Assembly (NCBI GenBank): GCA_019359415.1
Contig: JAHHHH010000068.1
Span: 1 to 43,404 of the forward strand
Reading direction: 5' to 3'
Length of the DNA stretch: 43,404 bases
Source: Iphinoe sp. HA4291-MV1
GTDB taxonomy: Bacteria; Cyanobacteriota; Cyanobacteriia; Cyanobacteriales; Nostocaceae
Shown one piece after another: positions 1 through 8,943 of this stretch. Position numbers and translations under genes: made by a program. Every line of letters begins with the position of its first letter. Positions within the stretch are counted from its first letter, which is position 1. Under the pieces are notes generated by a model that was not told the origin of the DNA, searched no databases, and was given only the letters and a program-made list of their open reading frames with translations.

Positions 1-447
1 CGCACGTGCATCAGGTGAAGCATTCAACATGAGCTGTTGTAGACTGATTCCCTTTTTCGCTTCACCTGATGCAATCAAAATATGTTGGAGTGATGGTAAT
101 TCTGTATCCGGTACATTTGAAATCAGGGAATCTATTGTAATTAGTGCTTTTGCAGAGCAGTCATCAAGAATGAATTTGACTTCATTCTTTTTTAGCATAA
201 CATTTAATGAGACTGCTATGGCACCAATTTTTAAAATTCCAAGATAAGAAATGATAAATTCCGGAATATTTGGCAGAAACAATGCCACGAGATGTCCGCG
301 TTCAAGACCCAGTTCACGCAAGGCATTGGCAATGCGGTTTGCCATCTCATCAATGTCTTTGTAAGTCCAAGATTTCCCCTCAAAAATCAGAGCAATTTTA
401 TTCGGAAAAAATCTCCGACCGCGCTCTACATTGTGTGCAATGTTCAT
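1..447 (-). CDS. Acyl-CoA synthetase / aryl-CoA ligase, N-terminal part (cut by window edge)
   Basis: The minus strand is open from an ATG at 445-447 through base 1, giving 149 residues without a stop. The protein starts MNIAHNVERG and has the N-terminal pattern of the AMP-forming acyl-CoA synthetase family: a WTYKDIDEMANRIANAL segment, then LFLPNIPEFIISYLGILKIG. The family adenylates a carboxylic acid and transfers it to CoA; the ATP-binding P-loop and the C-terminal domain lie outside the window. It begins 12 bases after the phenylalanine ammonia-lyase stop, and its only possible ribosome binding site overlaps that stop, so translational coupling is likely. Next to an enzyme that makes cinnamate, cinnamic or another aryl acid is a reasonable substrate guess, but a fatty acid cannot be excluded from this fragment. 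Confidence 0.85.
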   Translation of the reverse strand, partial: MNIAHNVERGRRFFPNKIALIFEGKSWTYKDIDEMANRIANALRELGLERGHLVALFLPNIPEFIISYLGILKIGAIAVSLNVMLKKNEVKFILDDCSAKALITIDSLISNVPDTELPSLQHILIASGEAKKGISLQQLMLNASPDARA

Positions 448-459
448 AACTAAAAAGAC

Positions 460-2166
460 TCACTTCAAGTTGGACAAAATATCGTTAACAGCCTGCACAA
501 TTTGACCGCCAGCAGCGATATCAGCCGCAAGTAATGCAATGTGCTCGTCTAAAGATTGGTCGCTATCGTTCCAAATGTATGGTCGATTCGTATTTGGTGG
601 CTGTCCTACGACTTCGCGCACAGCAGTGTATAACTTTGCGGTTGCAGGCGACAGACACAGCAATGCGTCGTAATCACCTTCCATGACATATGTCCGCAAG
701 TCAACGGCTTGCACTCCAAACATCAGTGCGATCGCTATATATTGCTGGAAAATTTCTATTGAGCGACGCGCTAAATTGGCAGAAGCAAAACCTTGGCTGT
801 TGATATTTTGGTTAAATTGTTCAGCGTGAGTCGGAAAGCGGTCTGCGATCGAATTTCCATAAAATGACAACAGTGGCATTAGCGAGTTTCCAGCTATTTG
901 CAGACCCTTAAGCCCCATATTGATACCATGCTCTCGGTTACCGACCAAAGACGGTGGTAGCCCGTTGTTAAATTCCGGTGCGGCGAGGAGCGCTATTTGC
1001 ACATCAAGATGTTTAGCCAACATTCCTATGTAGTAGCGCAGATGGTCCATACCCATGCCCACATACTGTCCGAGGAAATTACCACCGTGGTAGCTTACCC
1101 CGTTCTCAATGTCAATCAAAGGATTGTCGGTAACTGAGTTGATTTCAATCTCAATCTGCGTCGCAATCTGCGTTAGTCCATCAATAATCGGTCCCATGTA
1201 CTGCGCTAAGCACCGGAGAGAATAACGATCCTGTATTAGCTGTTGACCGCGATGGTCGTGAGAACCATCTAACTCGTCTCTGACTAAGCTTGAACCCGCA
1301 AGGAGTTTAAGTATGTGCGCTGCTGCCCATTTTTGACCAGGATGCGGTTTGCTTTGATGGATAAATGAATGGAACGATTGATTTGTTCCGAAAAGACCCT
1401 GGATGAATAAGGCGTGAACACCCATAGAGAGCGCTAGTAAAACTCGGGCATCATATACGCACAAAGCAGCAATTCCTGTCATCACTGAGGTGCCGTTCGT
1501 CATTGCCAACCCTTCTTTTGGAAGTAGTTGCAGTGGCGGTAAACCAAGTCTTTGGAGTGCTGTTAGGGCGTCTATCTCTTCGCCTTGGAAGTCAACTTTA
1601 TAGCAGGTATCTAGACCAGTCAGCGCACCAGTGATGTAGGATAAAGGTACCAAATCGCCACTGGCACCGATAGAGCCAAATTCATATACATGGGGTGTGA
1701 CTCCAGCATTGAGAAAAGTCACAATACGTTGAATTAGTTCCAGCCGGATGCCAGATGCACCATGCATATGTGAAGCAGCACGTAAGAGCATCGCTGCACG
1801 AACGTCTGAGTTAGTCAATCGCTTTCCTGACCCTGACTTGAGAAACCAAAGGAGATTATTCTGTAGTAATGCTGCTTTTTCACGGGAGATTGCAACATTA
1901 GCCATACCGCCAAAGCCAGTTGTCACTCCGTAAATTGGCGCTCCCGATTCGACAGCATGAGTAATGTAGTCACAAGATGCCTGGACGCGCTGCAAGATGT
2001 CATCTTTATCCGTTAAGCGCACCTGTGTGCCATAACGTGCCACACTCACAACCTCCTCTATTGTTAGGCTCCGATTGCCTACAACTACAGTTGTATCCGA
2101 ATCCCTAATCAAAGGTAATTGTGATGCAGACGATTTGCTCTGCTGTTGTAGAAATGCTAGGCTCAT
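460..2166 (-). CDS. Phenylalanine ammonia-lyase (MIO-dependent aromatic amino acid lyase)
   Basis: Deaminates L-phenylalanine to trans-cinnamate. The self-cyclising Ala-Ser-Gly triad that forms the MIO cofactor is at residues 168-170 (GSIGASGDLVPLSY), and the catalytic Tyr is at 79 (PIYGVTTGFGG). The substrate-selectivity pair is Phe108-Leu109 (LLWFLKSG), the Phe-preferring combination; tyrosine lyases carry His-Leu and histidine lyases differ again. The sequence follows the Anabaena PAL almost throughout, and 568 residues matches that enzyme's size. The frame is open 52 codons further upstream (to 2322), but the ATG at 2164-2166 has AAGGAAA in front of it and aligns with the family start. 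Upstream on the same strand is a DAHP synthase, downstream a CoA ligase: a short Phe-to-cinnamoyl-CoA unit is inferred. Confidence 0.93.
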   Translation of the reverse strand: MSLAFLQQQSKSSASQLPLIRDSDTTVVVGNRSLTIEEVVSVARYGTQVRLTDKDDILQRVQASCDYITHAVESGAPIYGVTTGFGGMANVAISREKAALLQNNLLWFLKSGSGKRLTNSDVRAAMLLRAASHMHGASGIRLELIQRIVTFLNAGVTPHVYEFGSIGASGDLVPLSYITGALTGLDTCYKVDFQGEEIDALTALQRLGLPPLQLLPKEGLAMTNGTSVMTGIAALCVYDARVLLALSMGVHALFIQGLFGTNQSFHSFIHQSKPHPGQKWAAAHILKLLAGSSLVRDELDGSHDHRGQQLIQDRYSLRCLAQYMGPIIDGLTQIATQIEIEINSVTDNPLIDIENGVSYHGGNFLGQYVGMGMDHLRYYIGMLAKHLDVQIALLAAPEFNNGLPPSLVGNREHGINMGLKGLQIAGNSLMPLLSFYGNSIADRFPTHAEQFNQNINSQGFASANLARRSIEIFQQYIAIALMFGVQAVDLRTYVMEGDYDALLCLSPATAKLYTAVREVVGQPPNTNRPYIWNDSDQSLDEHIALLAADIAAGGQIVQAVNDILSNLK

Positions 2167-2351
2167 ATAGGGTTTCCTTATGAATTTCATTGATTCTGCA
2201 AAAGGGAAACCTTCCAACAGAGCATTTCGCTTTTGCCAATGTACTTTTTCAGATAATGGTGCAGTCTGGACCCACAGACCCACCGATGAAAAGCAACCGC
2301 AAAAGTGAAATGCTTTTTTCAATTTGTTTGCTAACTAGAGTTGGAAGAAGC

Positions 2352-3455
2352 TTAAACTATCGGAGCTAACTCCCGCAGGTGAATAGCATCATCCTGAACA
2401 GGTGGTCGGGGATATGATTTTGACCACCGACCAATGGTTCTGCTAATCGCACCCATTTTTTGAATTAATTCCTCATACTGCTCTGGTGTGAGAGATTGAG
2501 GACCATCTGAGAGAGCTTTGGCTGGGTTAGGGTGAACCTCAATCATTAGGGAATCACAACCTGCTGCTACAGCAGCCATAGCCATCGCTGGTACGTACTC
2601 TGAAGAACCTGTGCCATGACTGGGATCAACCATAATCGGTAAGTGAGTCAGCGATCGCAGCACAGGTACGGCTGCGATATCGAGTGTATTTCGCGTATAC
2701 TGTCGGTCAAAGGTGCGGATTCCCCGCTCACACAGAATCACATTCGGATTACCCGCCGCCAGAATGTACTCAGCTGCCATCAACCACTCTTCAATCGTGG
2801 CGGACAAACCCCGCTTGAGCAAAACTGGCTTATTTATTGCGCCCACTCGTTTTAAAAGTGAGAAATTCTGCATATTACGAGCACCAATTTGGATAATATC
2901 TGCAACAGAGGCAACTTTCTCCAAATCGGCGGAATCCATGACTTCAGTCACAATACCCAAACCTGTAGCTTCACGAGCTGTTGCAAGTAAGCCTAAGGCA
3001 CTCTCACCATGTCCTTGAAAAGCATAAGGAGAGGTTCGGGGTTTATAGGCTCCACCGCGCAAGAACTTAGCACCAGCCGCCTTGACAAGTTTTGCTGTCT
3101 GGACAATCATTTCTTCATTTTCTACTGAGCAAGGTCCAGCTACTTGAACAATAGGATGCTTCTGACCAAAGGCTATAAATTCATTGGGTGTTGCTACTAA
3201 AACCTCACTTGATTCTCCATAGCGGAATTCAAGGGCTACCCGTTTAAAGGGTTTGTTTACCCGTAGAACCTGCTCAATAAAGGGACTTAACGCTTGAATT
3301 TGTTGAGTGTTGAGAACTGCAGTATCACCCACTAAACCAATCACCATTTTTTGCTTTCCTACAATTTTTTCTGGTGTTATATTCCAGGAGCGTAATTCTT
3401 GGGTGATTCGCTCAATTTCTCCTAACGAAGTACCTGATTTCAGGACGATAATCAT
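2352..3455 (-). CDS. aroF: 3-deoxy-7-phosphoheptulonate (DAHP) synthase, copy 1
   Basis: First enzyme of the shikimate pathway: condenses phosphoenolpyruvate and erythrose 4-phosphate. The 367-residue protein has an N-terminal ferredoxin-like domain (about residues 1-75) followed by the TIM-barrel, the architecture of type I-beta Thermotoga-like synthases. Barrel motifs include VAGPCSVEN, the KFLRGGAYKPRTSPY loop, LLKRG and DPSHGTG. The ATG at 3453-3455 is preceded by AAGGAAA. It lies upstream of phenylalanine ammonia-lyase on the same strand with a 185-base gap, so it probably supplies phenylalanine to that enzyme. A second, closely similar synthase sits at 37313-38449 on the other strand. 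The C-terminal tail beyond TIGRWSKSYP is variable between the two. The gene symbol is a family label only. Confidence 0.93.
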   Translation of the reverse strand: MIIVLKSGTSLGEIERITQELRSWNITPEKIVGKQKMVIGLVGDTAVLNTQQIQALSPFIEQVLRVNKPFKRVALEFRYGESSEVLVATPNEFIAFGQKHPIVQVAGPCSVENEEMIVQTAKLVKAAGAKFLRGGAYKPRTSPYAFQGHGESALGLLATAREATGLGIVTEVMDSADLEKVASVADIIQIGARNMQNFSLLKRVGAINKPVLLKRGLSATIEEWLMAAEYILAAGNPNVILCERGIRTFDRQYTRNTLDIAAVPVLRSLTHLPIMVDPSHGTGSSEYVPAMAMAAVAAGCDSLMIEVHPNPAKALSDGPQSLTPEQYEELIQKMGAISRTIGRWSKSYPRPPVQDDAIHLRELAPIV

Positions 3456-3757
3456 GGAACAAATTTCCTTGCGATTTCATGCATTATCTTGAAGCATTTT
3501 TGAGCCCATATTCTTCTCTTTTATTGATAATATATGTGATTTATTTTAATAAAAACTCATACTTAAGGTATAGATATAATAAGTTTAAAAAATCGTAAAT
3601 GAACTATTTCTAATACCAAAAACATAAGTTTTTTAAAAATTATTAAATCTTTTTGGTGGGGTTTCGATAAACTCAGACAGAAACTTAAGACAAAATTGGT
3701 TAAAGCTTTGCGACAGCCTTTTAATTTCGTTGAACTCACATTATCCAGAAAGCATTT

Positions 3758-3775
3758 AGTCCTCTCAAGAGGACT
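3758..3775. repeat. Perfect 8-2-8 palindrome AGTCCTCT-CA-AGAGGACT
   Basis: An exact inverted repeat in the A+T-rich 356-base gap between the DAHP synthase start and the IS630 fragment. It could be an operator for the DAHP synthase-PAL operon, which must be transcribed from this gap, or the relic end of a mobile element. No T-run follows it, so it is not a typical terminator. The rest of the gap (3456-3811) shows no gene. Confidence 0.4.
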
Positions 3776-3811
3776 TATACCATTTCACGAAATGTTTGAT
3801 ACAAATGGGCA

Positions 3812-4426
3812 ATGGGCAAAACTAATCGCTTTGCGTCCCCAAGTGAAAGCGTGATTTGCATGGATGAGCAACCTATACAATTGGTCAAAGAAACCCGTAT
3901 TCCTCTGCCTGCCAAACCTGGACAGCCAGAGTTGGTTGATTACGAATACGAACGCAATGGAACAGCCAATATCTTCATGTTTACAGAACCGTTGTCTGGG
4001 TGGCGCAAAACAGTCGTCAGTGAACGTAGAACGGCGGTTGACTGGGCAACAGAAATTAAGCACTTACTCGACAACGATTATGCCGAGAGCGACAAAGTCA
4101 TTTTAGTATGTGACCAGCTAAATACTCAGAAACTTGCCTCACTTTATGTTGCATTTGAGCCATCCACTGCCCGTCGTCTGGTTGAACGTTTGGAAATTCA
4201 CCACACCCCTAAACATGGAAGCTGGCTCAATATCGCTGAAAACGAACTGTCCGCAATGACTCGACAATGCCTAGATCGTCGGATTCGTGATCGCGAAACT
4301 TTAGAACAAGAAACAACGGCTTGGTACATTCAACGTAATCATTCACAAAAGTTCGTAGATTGGCAGTTCACAACAGCGGATGCCCGTATCCGTCTCAAAC
4401 GTCTTTATCCACAAATAGAAAATTGA
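3812..4426 (+). pseudogene. IS630-family transposase, N-terminally truncated
   Basis: 204 residues carrying only the DDE catalytic half of an IS630-family transposase: first Asp in ICMDEQPIQL (about residue 18), second in VILVCDQLNT, and Glu in WLNIAENELSAM, followed by the normal C-terminal end. The roughly 160 residues of helix-turn-helix and linker that normally precede the first Asp are missing, and the sequence just upstream has no matching frame. The stop codon lies inside the terminal repeat at 4423-4437. The element is a 5'-deleted remnant and should not be able to move itself. Confidence 0.85.
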
Positions 4427-4437
4427 CAGACCACTAG
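4423..4437. repeat. IS630-type terminal inverted repeat end
   Basis: TTGACAGACCACTAG is the reverse complement of CTAGTGGTCTGTCAA. Near-identical 15-mers occur at 7391-7405 (CTAGTAGTCTGTCAG, in front of an IS630 transposase start) and 26836-26850 (CTAGTGGTCTGCCAA). Here it ends the truncated transposase copy. Confidence 0.65.
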
Positions 4438-4585
4438 TCTAAACTCCAGTGTTGAGCAACTAATCAATTCTTATCTTGCTTTTTTCTAACTTTTTCAGCA
4501 AGCCCCAATTAAGAGATTCAAGCCCCATTCCTTCAGTTATGGAAAATAAAACCATTCGTTATTTCAAGTGCCCAACCAATCTATA

Positions 4586-4680
4586 GTCAATTGTCAATTA
4601 TCAATTGTTCATTGTTCATTGATTGGTGAAGTTGTGGGGTAATTGCTCATTGATAATTGTTCATGGATCATTGATTCATG
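4586..4680. repeat. Degenerate short tandem repeats of the ATTGTTCATTG type
   Basis: The stretch is built from overlapping CAATTGT, ATCAATTGTTCATTG and TGATAATTGTTCATGG words. This is the low-complexity short-repeat sequence common in Nostocales intergenic DNA. It fills most of the gap between the transposase fragment and the DUF3102 gene; no gene is visible in 4441-4781. Confidence 0.6.
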
Positions 4681-4781
4681 ACGGCGTGACAGCTTAACTC
4701 TAAAATAAATGTGCTTAGAGGCGCAAACTTTCAACTTTAACAGCACTTCTAACTATATTTTCGCCCCAACTACTTAAACTA

Positions 4782-5816
4782 TTACTGCTTCTTTAGTGCC
4801 TGTTCTGCTTCTGTAATTATGACTTGTAAATGATGGTCACTCAATCCATTGTTAACAGATTTTCTAATGACCGAAGCCAGTTGCTCTGGCGTCAAGTTCT
4901 TAATGCTCATCGCCATTTCAGTGGTCACTGTATCGGACGTACTGTGGGAAATTACGCCTTGATTTAACGTAGTATCTACTGTTTGTGTGGTGTCGTCAAG
5001 TGTATCTCTATTTTTTTTGGTAACAGTTGCAAGATGCTGGTTTCTCAAGTCTGAAGAAGGCTTTAAGCCTGGAAATAACTGCGAATGCGTTTGTGTCTGT
5101 ACTTCTTTTTTAGTCAGAACCGCTGGTGCTAAGGAAGCTGCGGAACCTTTATGCTGCACTGGTGCAACAGATTTGCTATTCTCTTCCCAGTGTAAAATTT
5201 CCTCTTCTTTTCTCTCCTCCTGCTTCAAAAGCTTCTCCTGCTCCCCTTGCTTCTCGTGCTGACATAATGAGTCATCTTTGGGTGGAAAGGGAGTATTCTC
5301 GCACTCTGCTGTTAGTGCAGAAACAACGGTGACTGACTTGTCACAATTTGGATTTGGAGTTTTTTTATGTCGCAAGACAATTTCCTTAGCCTTAGTGTAG
5401 GTGATGTTCTCACTTAAGCTCATGCGTTCTATGACTTCTGCTCTAGCTGCTTGAGGTATGGAGGGAGCAGCGATGAGGTATAGAGCTGAGGCGGCGATAT
5501 TCAAATTTGTAAATTTTACAAATTTGAACTGTTGTCCAACTTGCATAAATTTGTTAGCAGCCGATACACTCCAATTAAACTCAGATTTAAGCCATATGGT
5601 AAACTTTCCATGTCCCAGATGCTGCTTGACCTCAATGAGCTTCTGTCCAATATTAATGATATCTTGAGCATTACGGCGCATTAAAGCTTTGATTTCGCTA
5701 GTACGCTGCTGGATAAGCGAACGAGTTTCAGTGTTAAAAGCATCGTAGTCAAAGTCTAAAGCATCCTGAGTGGACAACTGACTTAACGATTCAGCTTGTG
5801 CGACACCCTGATTCAT
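4782..5816 (-). CDS. DUF3102 family protein
   Basis: 344 residues. The central block at about residues 45-155 (NIGQKLIEVKQHLGHGKFTI, then SVSAANKFMQVGQQF) matches the DUF3102 family of cyanobacterial and plasmid-borne proteins, whose biochemical role is not established. The family resembles small DNA-associated or partition-like proteins, which is only a loose hint. After the domain comes a low-complexity, Gln/Glu/Lys/Ser-rich linker, then a conserved-looking helical C-terminus (LTPEQLASVIRKSVNNGL). The ATG at 5814-5816 has GGAGTG upstream. It is isolated between transposase fragments, so it may have arrived with mobile DNA. Confidence 0.75.
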   Translation of the reverse strand: MNQGVAQAESLSQLSTQDALDFDYDAFNTETRSLIQQRTSEIKALMRRNAQDIINIGQKLIEVKQHLGHGKFTIWLKSEFNWSVSAANKFMQVGQQFKFVKFTNLNIAASALYLIAAPSIPQAARAEVIERMSLSENITYTKAKEIVLRHKKTPNPNCDKSVTVVSALTAECENTPFPPKDDSLCQHEKQGEQEKLLKQEERKEEEILHWEENSKSVAPVQHKGSAASLAPAVLTKKEVQTQTHSQLFPGLKPSSDLRNQHLATVTKKNRDTLDDTTQTVDTTLNQGVISHSTSDTVTTEMAMSIKNLTPEQLASVIRKSVNNGLSDHHLQVIITEAEQALKKQ

Positions 5817-6812
5817 ATCTAGTATTCACTCCGTTTCTTAACAGCGATAATAGTCTGGGCAATAACAACAGTTTAGAGGTGGCTTATCTTATCGAAAATC
5901 AAGAAGGCTGTTGGTATTTCTGACTTTTCACAGCAAGTAGTCCTGAAACTCCCTGTGGAGCAAGGTTTCTTCCTCTAGTAGTCCGCTAAGGCAACGCCTG
6001 CTCCCGTCTAAACATTCTCCGCGTCCCCGTGTCACCGCGTCTTTGCGTCTGTCTTCACTCGTCAATTTTGGGTTGGTTGAGTACTAGTCTAATTCTCAAT
6101 AGTTTTGGATTAGTGAAAAAAGCCAACGGAAAAATCAGGCTTTAGGAATGTGGTTAGGGAAGTGATTGCCTTTGCACGCTTACTTTGCCTTCTCCCGTTT
6201 GCTTTCGCTGCTGCAGTTTATTGGCAAGAAGTTAGGGAAGTGATTGCCTTTGCACGCTTACTTTGCCCAATTGCGCGGAGTGCAGTGCCCCTCGTACAAT
6301 CGCCAAAGTTAAAAATATCCCGTCAAAGGTCATAATTTTTCGTGTACTCGACTTTAGCCAATTAGGCAGCACTAGCAAGTTGATTTCAAAGCATCTCCCA
6401 CTCTTGTGATGAAAATAAAATACACTCAGGTTGCACAGTGGACGACGCATTAATCGACACCGAAAGTGCCAACCGACGCATTGTCCCCTAAAACTTTGCC
6501 TTAGCGCAGCGGCTCCCCTAGGGAGCTTCCTTATTAAAACGAGTACCCGACTACGCCCACGAATTAACAAAACGAAGGCTGGCAAAGTTTTTACGTGTTA
6601 GACCCCCGTCCCTCCCCAAATCAAGCAGGATTTTTAGTATTAATTGAGAATCTCTTCTAATAAACTGCTTGATTTGGTGAACCAGCGCTGCAGGCGGCGG
6701 GTCTCCCACGCCCAGGCGACTGGTGAACCCGAAGGGGGCACTTCACGATTAATCGTGGAGCGCACAACGAGTACCCGTAAAGGGTTGGCACTTTCGGGGC
6801 AGGTTTTTCCCT
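5817..6812. other. Repeat-rich non-coding stretch
   Basis: About 1 kb without a credible gene. It holds the 37-bp duplication at 6153-6267 and a 15-bp word CCGAAAGTGCCAACC near 6463 that recurs inverted near 6783. The word CGAGTACCCG occurs twice (near 6540 and 6770). Short open frames here are not supported by codon pattern, ribosome binding sites or recognisable protein sequence. Confidence 0.5.
6153..6267. repeat. Exact 37-bp direct repeat, 78-bp period
   Basis: The 37 bases at 6153-6189 (beginning GTTAGGGAAGTGATTGCC) recur without change at 6231-6267, separated by 41 different bases. It looks like a recent local duplication in non-coding DNA. No protein or RNA function is apparent. Confidence 0.8.
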
Positions 6813-7004
6813 CGACTTGCTGAAATATTTTGCTTGCCACAAATGCCGTCTGACAAACGCTAATACGTCAGAAAAGGTGGTTTGTTTTTTGTCATACCAA
6901 ATCGCCTGATTTGGTTGCAAACTAATTGAATCAGACAAGTGTAGAGCAATCAAACACACCAATGAAAACAAACCGAACAAAGCGGGAGTAGTGCGAGCGA
7001 GAGC
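6813..7004 (-). pseudogene. Transposase C-terminal fragment (family uncertain)
   Basis: The minus strand reads ALARTTPALFGLFSLVCLIA and later TTFSDVLAFVRRHLW, ending QAKYFSKS. This combination (a TTPALFGLFS-like start, a WY-K-xTFSDVLAFVRRHLW segment) resembles the C-terminal part of cyanobacterial DDE transposases of the IS4/IS701 kind. Upstream the frame runs into a common cyanobacterial palindromic repeat (near 7001-7030); downstream the similarity stops near 6813. No intact transposase surrounds it, so it is a relic. Family placement is from memory of the motif. Confidence 0.5.
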
Positions 7005-7390
7005 GCCTTTGGCGCACGCTTCGCGAACGCATCTTGCCAAACTGGCGCAGAAAACAGACCGCTAAAGGGAGTAAGTACCAGAGCAAGCGCTTTTGGTATA
7101 GTAAACACAACAATATTATTTATGGGGTAAGGGTTGATACTGAGTCAATCATTCTTACCCCATTTTTCTACAAATGTGACTCCAAAGCCTTATCCCATCA
7201 AAAAATGGCTAAAGTCGAGTTTGAGACAGTAGATAAATAATCTTATTAGCATGACATTTGCTGGTTTTTACTACACTCAAGCTTACTCTATAGTATTAAG
7301 TACAGCATTTTATCTACTTGTGAGCATATTTTGTAAGGAATATTGATTACTCTTTTAGATAGATGTTGTGTTGCAAAAACTGGGCGTAGT

Positions 7391-7405
7391 CTAGTAGTCT
7401 GTCAG
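7391..7405. repeat. IS630-type terminal inverted repeat (left end)
   Basis: CTAGTAGTCTGTCAG lies 61 bases before the ATG of an IS630 transposase fragment. It is the inverted partner of the end at 4423-4437, so the two ends came from related elements. Confidence 0.65.
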
Positions 7406-7466
7406 CCTTGAATTGAGGGGTAATTCGAAGAATAATTTGAGTAATCCCCGAATACCCAATTGTGTC

Positions 7467-7813
7467 ATGGCGAAAAAGAAATACATTGTCTCTCTAACAA
7501 GCGTTGAGCGAGAAGTACTAGAAAAATTAACGACCACTGGCAAAGCACCTGCTTACAAAATCAATCATGCCCGTATCCTGCTTAAAGCCGATACTAAGGC
7601 ACTTACCAGTAAATAAATATCCAGCCGTGTGTGTGAATATTGCGACTACGATGAGAGATCTAGTTTGACGGCTGGATATTTATTTTTATGGATCTCCCTA
7701 ACCAGGTGGATGGTGGCTGGACGGATGAGTCCATCAGCATCGCCTGAGATCTCAGTGTTGCCACCATTGAGCGAGTCCGGCAGCGCTTTGTGGAAACAAA
7801 TTTAGAAACTGCC
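7467..7813 (+). pseudogene. IS630-family transposase N-terminal region, interrupted by a ~104-bp insertion
   Basis: From ATG 7467 the frame reads MAKKKYIVSLTSVEREVLEKL to ILLKADT, the usual IS630 N-terminus, and stops at 7614-7616. From about 7700 another frame continues the same protein family: NQVDGGWTDESISIA, an in-frame TGA at 7745-7747, then DLSVATIERVRQRFVE, which is the helix-turn-helix block that normally follows LLKAD. The two parts fit together if bases of about 7596-7699 are removed. That segment contains the perfect inverted repeat at 7611-7685. The catalytic half is absent. The gene is dead by insertion, frameshift, nonsense mutation and truncation. Confidence 0.75.
7611..7685. 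repeat. MITE-like palindrome inserted in an IS630 transposase gene
   Basis: Arms AAATAAATATCCAGCCGT (7611-7628) and its exact reverse complement (7668-7685) enclose 39 bases. Homology of the flanking transposase halves suggests that the whole insert is about 104 bp (7596-7699). There is no coding capacity. The structure is that of a small non-autonomous element or a mobile stem-loop. Confidence 0.65.
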
Positions 7814-7856
7814 GCTTCATTTTCCATAGACAAGGATGGACAACCCTCCACAATGT

Positions 7857-8249
7857 CTACTCATAAAACCCGATATCTGGATGTATTTTTGCGGCTAAAC
7901 CAAAAAACTTAAAATCTGGACTATAAGGAGGTAAAAAATAAAGTTGTATATTTGGCATTTCTTGTTCTATTTTTTCGAGAATATCTTTCTTTTTGTGGTA
8001 GCTAGCGTTATCTAGTATGATAAGTATTTTTACACCTGACCTGATAAACTCATCTCCGATGTTTCCTTGATTTATCCATTCATCTTTTATCGATATATAT
8101 AAGTTTTTTATTTGTTCATAAAAGCTGATTGAGTTCCCCTTATCGATAAAAAAACATGTTCTTTTTTTATCGTGATATCGAACACCTCCCATGACATTTA
8201 CTTTTCCTCTACTACGTTGACCTAGTGTGAGAAAACCTTTCGCTGGCAT
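7857..8249 (-). pseudogene. IS630-family transposase, catalytic-domain fragment
   Basis: 130 residues on the minus strand with the DDE_3-type core: GKVNVMGGVRYHDKKRTCFF, then ILIILDNASYHKKKDILEKI (second catalytic Asp) and YFLPPYSPDF. In intact members the last block continues with a conserved Glu within an IELVW-like sequence; here it changes to KFFGLAAKIHP and stops, so the third catalytic acid is missing. The N-terminal half is missing too. It lies in the opposite orientation to the fragment at 7467-7813 and is a different subgroup, so two elements have collapsed into each other here. Confidence 0.75.
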
Positions 8250-8943
8250 AGTGGATACGCAGTATTTATTTAATCTCCATTTTATGCAAATTAAAGGTAC
8301 AACAGCTTAGCGCGATCGCGCAACAAAAGCTGCAAAATAACACACCTTGAAAGGGCTAAGAACAAGACTTACGCATTGACAGAAGATACCAAATATGAGG
8401 TATGGGTTTCAGGCATTTAAACGTGATTTATCGATGATTTTTGAGCGATTGCTCTTTTCCATTCCCTTTTCTCTCTAATGTTTCTAGATAATTTCTACTT
8501 TCATGAAAAATCAAGATGTATTTCAGAACGCAGAAGTACGTTCGGCTCCAAGCCGTGCCGCAGGCTCAGGCAGAAGTGATAAGTGAACCCACGCGCAAAT
8601 AGTGGGATTAAAGCAAGGACGTCTTGTGCCGCACTTCTCCTGTCGGAACAGGTGAGCCAACGTGCCGCTCCGCTAACGTTGCAAGCAATCTCGGCACAAA
8701 TCTTTTTATTTAGTCGGACTCCACACAACTAAATTGTATAGCAAGATTTGAAGAAACCTCTCTTGTCCATAACCAAGCTATGACTTCTGTTAGAGGGATG
8801 CTTAGCTTTTCACAGCTAATCTTGACTTAGTATTCAGGACAACTAATTGGCTTGAAAATAGGTTGGATGTTGACTCAATGTCATTGCCAACCTGTACTTG
8901 AAGCAAACCTGTAGAAGTCCCGAAACTATCAAAAGTATTAAAA
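8250..8943. other. Non-coding gap with one dispersed repeat
   Basis: Nearly 700 bases without a supported gene. The only clear structure is a 28-bp word at 8635-8662 (contains CGGAACAGGTGAGCCAACG) that recurs exactly at 21233-21260. Confidence 0.5.

Noticed and set aside
2167-2322. N-terminal extension of phenylalanine ammonia-lyase
   Set aside because: The extra 52 codons have no counterpart in the Anabaena enzyme, and the later ATG has a good ribosome binding site.
6232-6585. 117-codon minus-strand frame
   Set aside because: It runs through the duplicated 37-mer and has no family resemblance or ribosome binding site.
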